Source: Gammaproteobacteria bacterium
Lineage (GTDB): Bacteria; Pseudomonadota; Gammaproteobacteria; DSM-16500
NCBI GenBank assembly: GCA_013286495.1
Contig: JABDFQ010000005.1
Location: 1-64,000, forward strand
Reading direction: 5' to 3'
DNA length: 64,000 nucleotides
Part shown: positions 63,666 to 64,000 of the stretch, piece after piece
Numbering within the stretch: position 1 is the stretch's first letter
Layout: each line of letters starts with the position of its first letter
The notes under the pieces: model-generated
Databases searched by the model: none
Seen by the model: only the letters and a program-made list of their open reading frames with translations
Told to the model about the DNA's origin: nothing
Position numbers and translations under genes: made by a program

Positions 63666-64000
63666 CTGTTCTGGTCTCTCCACAATTGTGCTAATGCTCT
63701 AATGTGTTCTGTTGTTGTGCCACAGCAACCACCAATAATTTTTATTTTTGATATTTTTTTCAACTCGAGTAAATCAGATGCAATTGTAGCAGGAGAATCA
63801 GAAATTGATATGTTCACATTCACAAGCTCTTTATGTGACATGGTTTAACCATTTACCTGAACACCGATGATGCGATCAAAATCTCCATGCTCAGATATCA
63901 CTTTTAATACAACAGATGCATGCGTACAAGTTATGAAATATCCTGCTGGTTTATACTCGACTTGATCATCAAGTTTCCGTATTGCATCAGAAAGATTGTT
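63662..64000 (-). pseudogene. Homocysteine S-methyltransferase, broken by an in-frame stop (5' end outside window)
   Basis: Zinc-dependent transfer of methyl groups to homocysteine is the family's role. The minus strand encodes the C-terminal ~110 residues: DDQVEYKPAGYFITCTHASV with the first zinc Cys, then FDRIIGVQVNG, a TAA at 63847-63845, and in the same frame TMSHKELVNVN to IIGGCCGTTTEHIRAL with the zinc Cys pair. The stop stands where relatives have a residue in the N-A-S-x-x-S-H-x-E-L motif. A single C-to-A change in TCA would create TAA. Both sides remain well conserved, so the lesion looks recent. The 59 codons after the stop begin with an ATG but cannot form an enzyme. Confidence 0.72.

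Overview
The window is a chromosomal segment of an AT-rich gammaproteobacterium, most likely a host-associated member of the order Legionellales (Legionella, Coxiella, Aquicella, Berkiella and relatives). Three things suggest this: gammaproteobacterial gene order (amgK-murU divergent from lptD-surA-pdxA; nnr-tsaE-amiB-mutL-miaA; rpsU-dnaG-rpoD; coaD-ferredoxin), AT-rich codon use, and many large unrecognised proteins of the sort this order uses as host-directed effectors, including an F-box protein. The genus cannot be fixed from the sequence alone.

Layout. 1-6.3 kb: peptidoglycan recycling (amgK, murU) and outer-membrane biogenesis (lptD, surA) with pdxA. 6.3-9.1 kb: two exported proteins of unknown role, one with a lysozyme-like domain, and a hotdog thioesterase. 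9.2-12.3 kb: a TolC-like channel and a MATE exporter. 12.3-22.9 kb: three members (993, 888 and 526 aa) of a paralogous family I do not recognise, interrupted by ferredoxin, coaD and malic enzyme. 23-28.2 kb: family 4 uracil-DNA glycosylase, a lipase-like protein, an AlbA_2 regulator and waaA. 28.7-32.9 kb: hldE, gmk, rpoZ, a HAD phosphatase and an unknown membrane-associated protein. 32.8-38.8 kb: the miaA-mutL-amiB-tsaE-nnr block on the minus strand. 39-44.3 kb: two tandem aromatic amino-acid permeases, orn, plsY, tsaD. 44.4-53.4 kb: the macromolecular-synthesis cluster rpsU-yqeY-dnaG...rpoD, split by a SulP transporter, a PhoBR-like pair and an unknown membrane protein. 53.4-64 kb: lemA and a DUF2207 protein, a DUF1460 hydrolase, mpg, a CAU-anticodon tRNA, several small secreted or membrane proteins, an F-box protein, a DUF763 protein, a lipoprotein, a methyltransferase and a broken homocysteine methyltransferase gene.

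Two things stand out. (1) The 993/888/526-aa family is built from shared modules. The two long members each carry the core module twice, and the short one equals the C-terminal half. All three end in a short L-P-x-E-like helix that resembles the start of an F-box, and the two long ones also have Glu-rich tails. This looks like an expanding effector family, but that is inference. (2) Six intergenic spaces hold strong palindromes (39 to about 425 bp). In three of them the two arms are nearly identical but carry different numbers of a short tandem repeat (15, 19-20 or 33 bp). One repeat unit recurs 22 kb away as a perfect hairpin, so these are dispersed elements.

Housekeeping assignments are secure. 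Functions of the unknown proteins and the regulatory sites are inferred by eye and are scored accordingly.
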